Counted from the stretch's first letter, positions 44,643 to 53,121 are shown. The stretch: 64,000 nt of DNA from Reclinomonas americana ATCC 50394 (GCA_048213135.1 PS015009.1:1488001-1552000); one strand, 5' to 3'. A program made the numbers and translations. The notes: generated by a model from the sequence alone, not told the origin.

Positions 44643-45359
44643 ATGGATTTTTCGCTTACCGGTGGAGTATTAATAATTGGTTCTTTGCTTTGGGATACTC
44701 ATGAGCTTCGCGATAACTGGCGAAACACTTGCTTAGATGTTGAGAAAGGCTTGTATGTGCCTGCACCTATACGATATGGCAGAGTATCTAATGAAAGACA
44801 TTGTACTTTTTCAATGGTCTTTTCTACCGAATGTAATAATGCAATTCAGCAAGGTAAAGCATTCTTTGTGCCATTTAGAAACAACCCTGTAGATTTAAAG
44901 AAGATTAAATTTCATGCAAATGAGTTAATAAAAGTTGAACACAAAAAGGAGACATTGGACTTTGATAGGTATAATTGGTCTTGGGGTACACTAGCAATTG
45001 CTGTAAACCCTACAATTCTAGATAAAGCGTCGGAAAAGTATGATCAAGCCCAATTGTTACTTGACTTTTGGGCTAAGCGTTATGGCAACGGCTTTAACCC
45101 CGATGATTATAAAATTGGGCAAGAAGTGCCAGCCGTAAACAAACAGGGGATTCTTTCATTTCAATGGGTGGATGAACTTAAGGATTTCGATTTTCTAATT
45201 GCAACAGCAACAAAGCCCAATCGTGATGCATACCCTATAGCTAAAAACATTTCAGATAGGATGATTGCAAACGAGTATTCTGAATATTTTGATAAAAATG
45301 TTGAGCATGGTATTACAACCTATCAGGATAACGAAATTACAACTTTTCTTGGTAGATAG
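44643..45359 (+). CDS. Unrecognised protein with GGCT/ChaC-like GSLLW motif
   Basis: A 238-residue soluble protein starting at ATG 44643 (MDFSLTGG), 10 bases after the XRE stop; the frame begins at 44619 inside the XRE gene. The beginning VLIIGSLLWD, a later RYGRVSNERHCTFSMVFS and YNWSWGTLAIAVNP loosely recall gamma-glutamylcyclotransferase-fold proteins (YGSLLW), but the resemblance is short. AT-rich. It lies 86 bases ahead of the HNH gene. Function unknown. Confidence 0.6.
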   Translation: MDFSLTGGVLIIGSLLWDTHELRDNWRNTCLDVEKGLYVPAPIRYGRVSNERHCTFSMVFSTECNNAIQQGKAFFVPFRNNPVDLKKIKFHANELIKVEHKKETLDFDRYNWSWGTLAIAVNPTILDKASEKYDQAQLLLDFWAKRYGNGFNPDDYKIGQEVPAVNKQGILSFQWVDELKDFDFLIATATKPNRDAYPIAKNISDRMIANEYSEYFDKNVEHGITTYQDNEITTFLGR

Positions 45360-45423
45360 ATAATTCATAACCAGTAATTTGCACAGCTAATAATTATTGA
45401 AATAATAAACTCAAAAACAACCG

Positions 45424-45431
45424 TAATTTTG
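45424..45431 (+). promoter_or_regulatory. TAnnTTTG box before the ABC-3C operon
   Basis: TAATTTTG 14 bases before the ATG of the HNH gene. No good -33 element. Confidence 0.4.
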
Positions 45432-45445
45432 CGGCTATTTTAACT

Positions 45446-46297
45446 ATGGCTATTCCGAAGCAGAAAGATAAAGCAAGACAATATGCGCCTTCAACCATCA
45501 GAAGGTTAGATACTCTTTCTGGTAATGAATGTGCCCATCCGGAGTGCATTAAGAAGCTGATAGCTGGCGACGGAATATCAATAATCAGCAAAATTTGCCA
45601 TATTGCTGCAGCCAGTAAAGATGGCCCCCGGTTTGATGAATCAATGACAGATGATGATAGAAGAAGTTTTGAAAATCTAATCTTGTTATGCGATGAGCAT
45701 CATGTAATAATTGATAATAAGCAAAATGAAAGTAAATACCCTACCCCATTACTAAAAAAATGGAAGAGTGACCATGAAACAAAAATTAGAGAGTTGACAG
45801 CTTCTAAGAACTTATTGTCCCGCCATCCTTTAGCATTGAATAAAGTAATCAATTCTATTGGAAAAAAAATGGATGAGATTTTGGACTTGCCGGAAGCTAC
45901 TAATGCCCCTAACCCGGATGAAAAAATAGCTCACAATAATGTTATTAGGTATGATTCTATTGTCAGGGAATTTGCAGCATATCAAGGGAAGCTCAATAAA
46001 ATATATGAAGAAATAGAGAAAGAAGGTTCTACCAAAAAGGAGCTTGTATTACACAATATAAAGAGCTTATATTATGACGTCAAAAAAGCATACCCAACTA
46101 TTGACGATGTAAGGAACAATGCAGACAATATATTTGATAAAGTAATTGAAAAAATTTGGGACAGCATGGAGAAAGCCCCAAACAAAATTGATGAGTTTGA
46201 CCAGGAAACTATTGATTTCAGCGTAATGATTGTTGTTGTAGATGCGTTTATGCGGTGTAATATTTTGGAGGAGCCACCTAAAATACAATCAGTATGA
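45446..46297 (+). CDS. HNH-nuclease effector of an ABC-3C-type defence system
   Basis: A 283-residue protein. The N-terminal HNH domain carries two CxxC-like pairs (NECAHPEC; LLCDEH) and the catalytic set His52 (ICHI), Asn77 (FENLILLC) and His85/86. The helical C-terminal half (about 150-283) should dock on the ATPase/middle component, as effector C-terminal domains do in ABC-three-component systems. The stop overlaps the next gene by 4 bases (ATGA). The expected role is DNA cutting when the ATPase senses invading DNA. HNH is seen; system membership is inferred from gene order. Confidence 0.82.
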   Translation: MAIPKQKDKARQYAPSTIRRLDTLSGNECAHPECIKKLIAGDGISIISKICHIAAASKDGPRFDESMTDDDRRSFENLILLCDEHHVIIDNKQNESKYPTPLLKKWKSDHETKIRELTASKNLLSRHPLALNKVINSIGKKMDEILDLPEATNAPNPDEKIAHNNVIRYDSIVREFAAYQGKLNKIYEEIEKEGSTKKELVLHNIKSLYYDVKKAYPTIDDVRNNADNIFDKVIEKIWDSMEKAPNKIDEFDQETIDFSVMIVVVDAFMRCNILEEPPKIQSV

Positions 46298-46527
46298 TAA
46301 TAGATAAAAATGTAAATCCGGAAAGGGATTTGTATTATTTGGGAAGTATGCTCATTGATGTACTTTCACAAAAGAAGAACAAAGAAATTGATTACATAGA
46401 ACTTTATAAGGCATTCAGACAAAAGCAAGAAATTACTATAAATTTATATTCGCTAACTTTAGATTGGTTGTTTATATTAGGTTTGGTAGAGAAAGGCGAA
46501 AAGGGTAAAATTAAAAGATGTTTTTAA
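46294..46527 (+). CDS. ABC-3C system middle component
   Basis: A 77-residue winged-helix-like protein (RDLYYLGSMLIDVLSQKK, LYSLTLDWLFILGLVEKGEKGKIKR). Its size, sequence type and position between the effector and the DUF2326 ATPase match the ABC-3C middle-component (MC6-like) family. It overlaps both neighbours (4 and 10 bases), so the three proteins are made together. It probably bridges effector and ATPase. Confidence 0.8.
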   Translation: MIIDKNVNPERDLYYLGSMLIDVLSQKKNKEIDYIELYKAFRQKQEITINLYSLTLDWLFILGLVEKGEKGKIKRCF

Positions 46528-48215
46528 AAGAGCTTACAATAGAAAACAAGGCAGGAGTAATCCGCACCATTGAGTTTCATAAGGGACTTAATTTGATCGT
46601 TGATGAAACTCCTGAAGACAATAAGAGGAGCACTGGCAATAATGTAGGCAAAACTACAGTTCTTCGGCTTGTAGATTTTTGCCTAGGTTCCAGCGGAAAG
46701 AATATTTATCAGGACTCAGAGTTTAAAGAGCGAGAAAATAGCACAATTAAAGATTTTCTAATTGACACAGAAACTACAATCATTTTAGATATTGTAGACG
46801 ATTTAGACTTCCCTACTGAATCTATAGTTATAAAAAAGAATTTTCTGAAGTACGCTAAAAAGACTCAGGAAATAAATGGAGAAAGCATAAAAGACGACAA
46901 AGAGTTTGATTTAAAACTAAAGGAGTTGATATTTAAAACGTCTGTAGAGAAGCCAACTTTTAAGCAAATCATTTCTAAAAATATTAGGGACGAAAAAAAT
47001 AAGCTAACAAATATTGTCAAGGTTCTAAATGCTTATACCAAAACTGAAGAATATGAAGCGTTGTTTCTTTTTTGGTTGGGTATTAATACTGACACTCACA
47101 ATCATAAGGAGTTATTAGGCAAGGAAAAAACACGGGAGGAAAATTTTCAGAAAAGATTAAAAAGAGAAGGAGAACTCTCCTTGATTGAACAGCAATTAGA
47201 ACTGGTTAATTCAAAAATAGAAGAATTACGTCAGGCGAAATTGAACTATAACTTCAACGAGAAATTTGATACTCAGATCAAGGAATTAAATGAAGTAAAA
47301 TTGCGTCTTTCACAACTCTCAACAGAGTTTAGCAGACTAAACATGAGAAGGGATTTGATTTCGGAGAGCAAGGTTGATTTAGAAAAGGAAAAAACAAACA
47401 TTAATGTAAATCAAATTGAGATGCTTTACAAGAAGGCGTCCAAGTTAATTCCGAGCATACAAGTTTCTTTCCAAGAAACAGTGCATTTTCATAATGACTT
47501 GATTAATGAAAAGATAAAATATATAACTAAAGAGTTACCGTCTCTTATTGAACAATTGCAATCTATAAGCAGAGAAGTTACCGGATTAAGAAAAAGAGAA
47601 AAACAATTGTCTGAATTCATAAGTGCGTCGGAGTATAGCGAAGATTATGAGCGTATATTACTTGAATTAAATAGTCTGTTTGAAAAAAAGGGAACTCTTG
47701 AGGAACGGAAACGATATTGGATAACTTCTAATCAAAAATTAGAACGGATTAATAGCGAACTAGAGTCTATAAACTCTGCTATAAACTCAAAAGATAGCTT
47801 GATTCAGAAAAGAGTAACGCTATTCAATAAATATTTTACTAAGATTTCAAGCGAACTATATGGGGAAGAATACTTATTAAGTACGCTGAAAAATGACAAA
47901 GGGTATGATTTGATTGTCACAAATATTGAAGGAAATCCTAGTACAGGAAAAAAGAAGGGGCAAATTGCAGCCTTTGATTTTGCGTATATTCTTTTTGCTG
48001 AAGAAATTGAAATAAAATTTGTTCACTTCATCATGCACGACCAGTTAGAAAACATGCACGATAATCAACTAAGTACAATTTTGGTTAACCTGGCAAACTC
48101 AATTAATTGCCAATTTATTCTACCAATAGTAAGAGATAAAATACCTTCCGATATAGACATTGAAAAATACATAGTATTAAGATTGTCTGAAAGTGATAAA
48201 CTATTTAAAGCATAA
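46518..48215 (+). CDS. DUF2326-type SMC/Rad50-like ABC ATPase of an ABC-3C system
   Basis: A 565-residue ATPase. Walker A is GNNVGKTT at 40-47. A long coiled coil spans about 200-410 (ELSLIEQQLELVNSKIEELRQ). The C-terminal lobe holds TGKKKGQIAAFDFAYILFAEE and the Walker-B-like VHFIMHDQLENMHDNQ. Such DUF2326 proteins are the sensors of ABC-three-component conflict systems. The codons are strongly AT-rich compared with the core genes, which suggests transfer. Confidence 0.85.
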   Translation: MFLKELTIENKAGVIRTIEFHKGLNLIVDETPEDNKRSTGNNVGKTTVLRLVDFCLGSSGKNIYQDSEFKERENSTIKDFLIDTETTIILDIVDDLDFPTESIVIKKNFLKYAKKTQEINGESIKDDKEFDLKLKELIFKTSVEKPTFKQIISKNIRDEKNKLTNIVKVLNAYTKTEEYEALFLFWLGINTDTHNHKELLGKEKTREENFQKRLKREGELSLIEQQLELVNSKIEELRQAKLNYNFNEKFDTQIKELNEVKLRLSQLSTEFSRLNMRRDLISESKVDLEKEKTNINVNQIEMLYKKASKLIPSIQVSFQETVHFHNDLINEKIKYITKELPSLIEQLQSISREVTGLRKREKQLSEFISASEYSEDYERILLELNSLFEKKGTLEERKRYWITSNQKLERINSELESINSAINSKDSLIQKRVTLFNKYFTKISSELYGEEYLLSTLKNDKGYDLIVTNIEGNPSTGKKKGQIAAFDFAYILFAEEIEIKFVHFIMHDQLENMHDNQLSTILVNLANSINCQFILPIVRDKIPSDIDIEKYIVLRLSESDKLFKA

Positions 48216-48389
48216 GTTTGATTTTTTCTCTTGTAAAACTCAAAAAGTAAATACCCAGCTTCGCCGCTTATTTCCCAAGCCCACCCATCCCCTTGTATTT
48301 TACTGTAAGTACCAGCTGTAGGCACTCGCTTGTACTTTGCTACAGGCTTTTCGCTGCAATTCCTCACGCAAACAAACGTTTTTTTCTAA

Positions 48390-49223
48390 CTACCGCTTCA
48401 AGTGCAGCCATTGTGTTTCCTTATCCCATTGTCCGGGACGTGAGGTGAAAAGAGATGGTTTAAACCAAATGTTATTGAGTAAATTCAACAATCTGTTCGA
48501 TTTCAATAATCCCCCAGTATGTTCAGGTTCGGTTGCAATTGTTATTCCTTGTAACCGTTGAAATATCCATTGCATTAAAGAATTATTGTGGTTGAGCATT
48601 TCTTTAATTTTTTTTTCAGATAAGTAAGTATAATTGCCGCCCCCTCCTCCAACTTGTAAAGGGTTATTCAAAGTGAAAAAATCTAAATCAATATCGAAGT
48701 AAACATTGTTTTCTTCATTGGTTAAAAGACATTGTTCTAAATCCTGATACTTTTTAAATTTTTTTATCGTATGAATGTTGCCACATCTGTCTGTAATAAA
48801 TTCGTCTTCCCAATCACTTTCAAAAGAAGCTTGTCGACAATGCAGATATATGTCCCCAATGATATTTAAATAAGCCGCTGACATTATATGAGTATCATTC
48901 GCGCTTCTCAAATTAGCCCAGGAATATAATGCTACATCCTTATTATTGCTCAGCTCTAATTCTTTTAACCCTGCTTTTTCTTCATCAGTAGGGTAAACCA
49001 AATCCTGATGCCAATCTAAAGTAACCAAGCCTGGCGCATAACTTATACTATCTTCATTCATTAATTTTTGTGTCCATTTATTCCAAAAGAAAAAAGCATA
49101 CCTATGGTCATTAAAAATAGAAATTTCAATACTTTTTCTATCCGCATAAAATGGATGTGAAAGCAATTGACTTAATGAGCCGGGAGGTGTAACGTATTCA
49201 TCGCTGCGAAAATGTAAATCCAT
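48390..49223 (-). CDS. UPF0489 arginase-fold protein (peptide-arginase-like)
   Basis: A 277-residue protein of the UPF0489 family. Conserved segments are NDHRYAFFFW (38-47), LDWHQD (69-74, like the arginase metal motif DxHxD), FDIDLDFF with Asp177/179/181 (the second metal motif) and TEPEHTGG (231-238). Some members of this family convert arginine to ornithine in ribosomal peptides; others are unstudied. No peptide precursor is seen next to it. It lies between the ABC-3C and TIR clusters on the TIR strand, 185 bases downstream of them. Enzyme fold likely; substrate unknown. Confidence 0.8.
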   Translation of the reverse strand: MDLHFRSDEYVTPPGSLSQLLSHPFYADRKSIEISIFNDHRYAFFFWNKWTQKLMNEDSISYAPGLVTLDWHQDLVYPTDEEKAGLKELELSNNKDVALYSWANLRSANDTHIMSAAYLNIIGDIYLHCRQASFESDWEDEFITDRCGNIHTIKKFKKYQDLEQCLLTNEENNVYFDIDLDFFTLNNPLQVGGGGGNYTYLSEKKIKEMLNHNNSLMQWIFQRLQGITIATEPEHTGGLLKSNRLLNLLNNIWFKPSLFTSRPGQWDKETQWLHLKR

Positions 49224-49408
49224 TATGAGTAATTATTAATTCTATTTTGATAAGGTATTGTCAAGAAACTCATATCATATAAGTGGTTAGTCCCGCCGCC
49301 CTGGTTCATGGCCTCACGAGTCGGGAGCTCTAAAATTTTGCCTGAGAAGAAATACAACGACTTTCTCTACCAGAAGAAAGACTAAAAATTATAAAATCCT
49401 AACTGTAG

Positions 49409-50635
49409 CTATTTGAGTTTCAAAATATGCTCTTTAGATTTATTGAAAGTTTTCTTTTCCCAATCTGCTTCAGCTTTTTCATAAAATAATCGCTCGTATT
49501 GTTCAGAATCGCCCTGGCTCCCTAATGCAAGCAGACAATGTGAATATGTTGCATACAGCCATTTTAAATCTGAACGATTTTCGTACCCCTCTTCTTTAAA
49601 AACTTGTGATATGATTTCAATAATTGCCTCTCTTGTTTTTCGTGCTTCAATCTTAAAATATGTTTTTTCTTCACTGTCAGTTTCTTCTAAAGCCTTAAAA
49701 TCGCAGCATAATGCATAATTTTCACCAGTATAATAATCAGAATTTATCTGGAAACCTTTTCTATAATGTTTCATAGATCGATTTAGATATTCCATGTCGT
49801 TTTCCAAAAGCCACAAGTTTTTATAAATCGCTCCTGTGATACCTAATGTTTCAGGATCATTAGTGTCCTCTGGTTTCAAGAGATTAATTATTTGCAAAGC
49901 ATCTTGTAATGCGGTTCTTTCGGATGGTTTTTTGCTTTTATAAACAGCAAGGGCCCATTGCTGAATAAAGTAAGATTCATTTTCGACTTTCTCATGAGCC
50001 TTTTTCCACAAGTGCGCTGACTCTACAAAATTGCCCTTAATCATTTCTGATTTTGCGTGTTCCACCAAAGCAAATACATGCTTTTCTTTCTCTGCCAACT
50101 CTTTAATCATTTCCAAATAATCTTCTTTCGAAAGTTTATTTGGGGTTACAGATTTTAAATATTGAAAAAGCGGACTATCCACCTCGCTGGAATCTGTTAC
50201 CCTTTCAATTAATACTTTTAATGCTTTGACACATCTTTCAGCTTCTGTAGCGCCAATATCTTCACCCATGTGAGTGTAATGGAATATTTTATTATGATTG
50301 AGATCAAATGGAATTTTACTTTCATTTTCTTTCAAAATAATTGTAGAAAACGGTCTGGATGCATGACGTATACCTAGTTCATATAATGCATTCGGATTGA
50401 ATGTAGAGATATCAGCAATTACAATATCAGCGTGAATAAGCATTGCATACATACCTTTATCAATTACGCCACTCTCCTGAATTTCATCACCTCTTATACA
50501 TTCATAACCTGCAGCAATAACAGCGGGCTTAATAATGTTTGAGTATGTTTTATCTAAATCTAGGGTTTTACCAGTATCCGGATCAGTTTTTTTGCCATAC
50601 CCCATTATTATAAAACAAATTGGTTTATGTATCAT
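49409..50635 (-). CDS. DRHyd-like/TIR-like domain plus TPR (TRAFs-binding-type) protein
   Basis: A 408-residue two-part protein. The N-terminal 130 residues look like a nucleoside-deoxyribosyltransferase/DRHyd fold (CFIIMGYGKKTDPDTGK; HADIVIADISTFNPNALYELG, with Glu86 in the catalytic position). The rest is a TPR array (YLNRSMKHYRKGFQINSDYYTGENYAL) of the MAP3K TRAFs-binding type. The same domain pair forms the N-terminal half of animal ASK kinases; bacterial versions have been proposed as immune components. It is the last gene of the TIR cluster, 2 bases after the membrane TIR gene. Role in nucleotide-signal handling is inferred. Confidence 0.8.
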   Translation of the reverse strand: MIHKPICFIIMGYGKKTDPDTGKTLDLDKTYSNIIKPAVIAAGYECIRGDEIQESGVIDKGMYAMLIHADIVIADISTFNPNALYELGIRHASRPFSTIILKENESKIPFDLNHNKIFHYTHMGEDIGATEAERCVKALKVLIERVTDSSEVDSPLFQYLKSVTPNKLSKEDYLEMIKELAEKEKHVFALVEHAKSEMIKGNFVESAHLWKKAHEKVENESYFIQQWALAVYKSKKPSERTALQDALQIINLLKPEDTNDPETLGITGAIYKNLWLLENDMEYLNRSMKHYRKGFQINSDYYTGENYALCCDFKALEETDSEEKTYFKIEARKTREAIIEIISQVFKEEGYENRSDLKWLYATYSHCLLALGSQGDSEQYERLFYEKAEADWEKKTFNKSKEHILKLK

Positions 50636-50637
50636 GA

Positions 50638-51168
50638 TTAATTCTTTAAATTCTCAATAATTGTTTTGCTGTTAAAACCAATCACTCTGTCTGCCTGCTT
50701 ATACAAATCTTTTGGAACAAATGTTTTCCCCCATGGTCTAATTGCAATAATTTCCTTTCCCATTCTATCAGCTATTTCAATTTCTTTTTTTATCCAATAT
50801 CTGTTAGCGTAATCGCCCCCTAGAACTAAAACTTTGCTGCAACCTCGCATTTTATCTTCTATCCCTTTTTCAATCTGTTTCGCAGTAGAAGCATCTACAG
50901 GATTATCCCCTTCTATGCTATGATTGTAGAATTCAAACTTGTAATTCTTAAATTTTTTAATCAGGCTCCAGTAATCAGCATCATTTTTCCAGGAATGACT
51001 AATAAATATCCGTGGCCGAATTTTTGTTTTCTTATCCGGAGGGAATAAGTAATCAAACAGTGCTGACAGGAGGTGATACAATAATACTAGCCCACCAATA
51101 ACGATTATAAACCTAAGCCATTGGGGCATTTCTTCTTGCTGTGGTTGTTGTATGTTGAAAATATTCAT
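50638..51168 (-). CDS. Membrane-anchored TIR (DUF1863/ThsB-like) protein
   Basis: A 176-residue protein. One transmembrane helix at about 18-40 (WLRFIIVIGGLVLLYHLLSAL) precedes a TIR-like domain from residue 52 (PRIFISHSWKNDADYW). The core continues with MRGCSKVLVLGGDYANRYWIKKEIEIA, where Glu129 sits in the position of the catalytic glutamate. DUF1863 domains include the Thoeris sensors. Membrane anchoring by a single N-terminal helix makes it a possible sensor or membrane effector. Adjacent to TIR genes on both sides. Confidence 0.83.
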   Translation of the reverse strand: MNIFNIQQPQQEEMPQWLRFIIVIGGLVLLYHLLSALFDYLFPPDKKTKIRPRIFISHSWKNDADYWSLIKKFKNYKFEFYNHSIEGDNPVDASTAKQIEKGIEDKMRGCSKVLVLGGDYANRYWIKKEIEIADRMGKEIIAIRPWGKTFVPKDLYKQADRVIGFNSKTIIENLKN

Positions 51169-51177
51169 TTCAGATTT

Positions 51178-51768
51178 TTATTTGGGATATACTCTTGTTT
51201 TTGCAGATATAGGATGCGCTCTTTTATCAAATGCTGCATCTACATATTTATTAGGATCAGCAACAAAATCGTCCCATTTAACAAGAACACAATATCTTTC
51301 ATTTTCGCTCCAAGAACATTTATTATCGTCAGGAATGTAAAAATTGCAACTGAATTCTTTGATGGTTGTGCTATCATTAACTCCAACATAATTGTGACTT
51401 CCACCACAACTAGAACACGTATAGCCACCTTTGTATATCATGCCATACATATCTGGTAGAACTACTCCGAGAATGCCATTCTGTGTATTCCCACCACCAT
51501 GATATAAGGAGGCTTGAAGTTCACGTTTTATATACATCTGCTCTTCTTTCCCTCTGCTCTCAGCGCTGTAAGGGCCAATTAAGTGAATAGTAACAGTGGA
51601 ATCAGAAAGATGGTCTTCCCGAATTCTTTGCATTATGTAATCTTCATCATCCGAATCAATGGCTTCATTCAATGAACAATCAATCATGTCAATATCCAAG
51701 TCATTTTGGATAAAATTTTTGTAGGCAAAATCTTCTGTTTTGCATGAAATAAAACACCTGTGTCCCAT
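51178..51768 (-). CDS. TIR (ThsB-like) protein with Cys-rich insertion
   Basis: A 196-residue protein from ATG 51768 (MGHRCFISCKTEDF); the open frame up to 51843 would overlap a tail of the gene before it. The TIR-like core is RCFISCKTEDFAYKNF, STVTIHLIGPYSAESRG and YIKRELQASLY, with Glu83 as the likely catalytic residue. A later CxxC (YTCSSCGGSHNYVG) and further cysteines could bind zinc. It stands 9 bases before the membrane TIR gene. Confidence 0.82.
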   Translation of the reverse strand: MGHRCFISCKTEDFAYKNFIQNDLDIDMIDCSLNEAIDSDDEDYIMQRIREDHLSDSTVTIHLIGPYSAESRGKEEQMYIKRELQASLYHGGGNTQNGILGVVLPDMYGMIYKGGYTCSSCGGSHNYVGVNDSTTIKEFSCNFYIPDDNKCSWSENERYCVLVKWDDFVADPNKYVDAAFDKRAHPISAKTRVYPK

Positions 51769-51903
51769 GTTTATAGTTTTGGCTTTAAATGATATCGCTA
51801 TTTCTAATTTAGGTATGCTGAATTGCCTCTTCTTGCCAGCCACATTGTATGCTCCCTTGAAATAGCTTGTTCAGCTTCTTTAACAAATTCATCAAGTTCT
51901 GTA

Positions 51904-52155
51904 TCATCCGTAACTTAAATTTTTGATTGACTCTCCTACTAAAAGAATAAAATGCTTTGAGTTTGCCAGTCGTTCACGAAGTACTCTTTTTATGTATTGC
52001 TCATTACTTGCATATGCAGACAATTCTTTTATGCTATGCGCATCATAAAAGTCGAAATCGACATGATCAAGTGCATTCCATCCTTTCATGAAAGCATAGG
52101 CCCACATATCCTTATCTCCATCGAAAGCAACATAAGTCTTATTCCTATAAGCCAT
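51904..52155 (-). CDS. Truncated ThsB-like TIR protein
   Basis: 83 residues that begin like a full ThsB-type TIR (NKTYVAFDGDKDMWAYAFMKGW, VDFDFYDAHS, LANSKHFILLVGESIKNL), then stop at a TGA just where the catalytic W-E segment should follow. A tail in another frame, 51917-51804 (DDTELDEFVKEAEQAISRE to a TAG), looks like the C-terminal end. An internal deletion with frameshift is the simplest reading. Without the glutamate it would be catalytically dead; it could still act as a partner. Confidence 0.7.
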   Translation of the reverse strand: MAYRNKTYVAFDGDKDMWAYAFMKGWNALDHVDFDFYDAHSIKELSAYASNEQYIKRVLRERLANSKHFILLVGESIKNLSYG

Positions 52156-52165
52156 GTTTTAAAGT

Positions 52166-52699
52166 TTATTTGTTAAGCCAATCCTTGAATTTAATTTTAG
52201 TACTATTAGGATAAAAGATATACCAGTCATTAGAATCTGCAACAGAAAATGAATAGGTACTTTCAATTCTACCATATATTCTACCATATTCTTGATCTGA
52301 CCAGATATTAGGGTCATTTGTCAAGGGGAGGATAGCAACATTTGCATAATTTATAATCCTATCTCCCAATCCTAATTCCCAAGGCATCCATTTAGAGTTT
52401 GTGCTATTAGGTGTAGCTAAAGTGATGAACTTTGTGCATTCCTTTATTCTGTCCCGTAGTTGTTGAGCTACAACATCATTTGTTTTGTCTTCTAATGTTT
52501 CATCGAGATAGTCAATATACACGGGTATGCCCATTCCTTTAAGAAACCTTACAACTCCATCAACATAATTTCTATCCATACGACGATAGGATAAGAAGAT
52601 TTTTTTTTCAAGATAAGTTCTGGTACTTATGCTTTTGTTTAAAGAGCTTGCTTTTGAAAAGGTTCTGCTACTAAGATTATTAAAAGTTAAAAACGCCAT
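52166..52699 (-). CDS. TIR-domain protein
   Basis: A 177-residue cytoplasmic TIR protein. After a Ser/Thr-rich start, the domain begins KIFLSYRRMDRNYVDG (box 1, about 33-48), then MGIPVYIDYLD, KECTKFITLATPNSTNSKW and MPWELGLGD with Glu108, the position of the NAD-cleaving glutamate. It heads the minus-strand TIR cluster, 10 bases before the truncated copy. Likely makes a nucleotide signal or depletes NAD upon infection (family knowledge; inference here). Confidence 0.86.
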   Translation of the reverse strand: MAFLTFNNLSSRTFSKASSLNKSISTRTYLEKKIFLSYRRMDRNYVDGVVRFLKGMGIPVYIDYLDETLEDKTNDVVAQQLRDRIKECTKFITLATPNSTNSKWMPWELGLGDRIINYANVAILPLTNDPNIWSDQEYGRIYGRIESTYSFSVADSNDWYIFYPNSTKIKFKDWLNK

Positions 52700-52872
52700 A
52701 AGTTAAACTTGTAAAAAATTTTCTCCTAAAAAACTTAGTATGCAATGGTCAATCATCATTCCAGATTAAATAGTATGTCAAAATGTCTTAACATTTTATT
52801 AACTTATTGTTTTATAACAAAATGCGAAGGCCCTTTTTTGTCAGAAAAGTTGAGCCACTGGCGTCTACATTC

Positions 52873-53079
52873 TCAATAACAATACCCACACTCCCGCCGG
52901 TGCTTAGCCTTTGCAGCGCTAATTTTTGTAGTTTCTATTTCGGTAGAGCATTTTCTCAATCCCTGGCAATGGCTGGTTTTGTGATAGGCTTTGGAGTGCG
53001 GGCCATTGCAGAGGTACACCCTGTTGCCGCTGCTGCAGCCCGCAAGGAGTATCATAGCTAAAAGTAGGAGCTTTTGCAT
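52873..53079 (-). CDS. Small Cys-rich lipoprotein
   Basis: A 68-residue protein with a lipoprotein signal (LLLLAMILLAGCSSGNR, Cys15). The mature part has YLCNGPHSKAYHKTSHCQGLRKCS and ends HRRECGYCY, a His/Cys pattern of small phylum-specific lipoproteins seen near mobile regions. Function unknown. Confidence 0.65.
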   Translation of the reverse strand: MQKLLLLAMILLAGCSSGNRVYLCNGPHSKAYHKTSHCQGLRKCSTEIETTKISAAKAKHRRECGYCY

Positions 53080-53121
53080 ATAGTATATAATCAGGTTAGG
53101 TATTTAATAGCCGCCCGCCTG

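Noticed and set aside
48065-48367. 100-codon minus-strand frame at the end of the DUF2326 gene
   Set aside because: Half of it is antisense to the ATPase. The first 50 residues look protein-like but match nothing I know and lack a good start; at most a gene scrap.
48390-49223. RiPP cluster around the UPF0489 gene
   Set aside because: No precursor peptide, radical SAM enzyme or transporter nearby.
49409-52699. Canonical Thoeris system
   Set aside because: ThsB-like TIRs are present but no ThsA (SIR2-SLOG or macro-TM) is found in the window.
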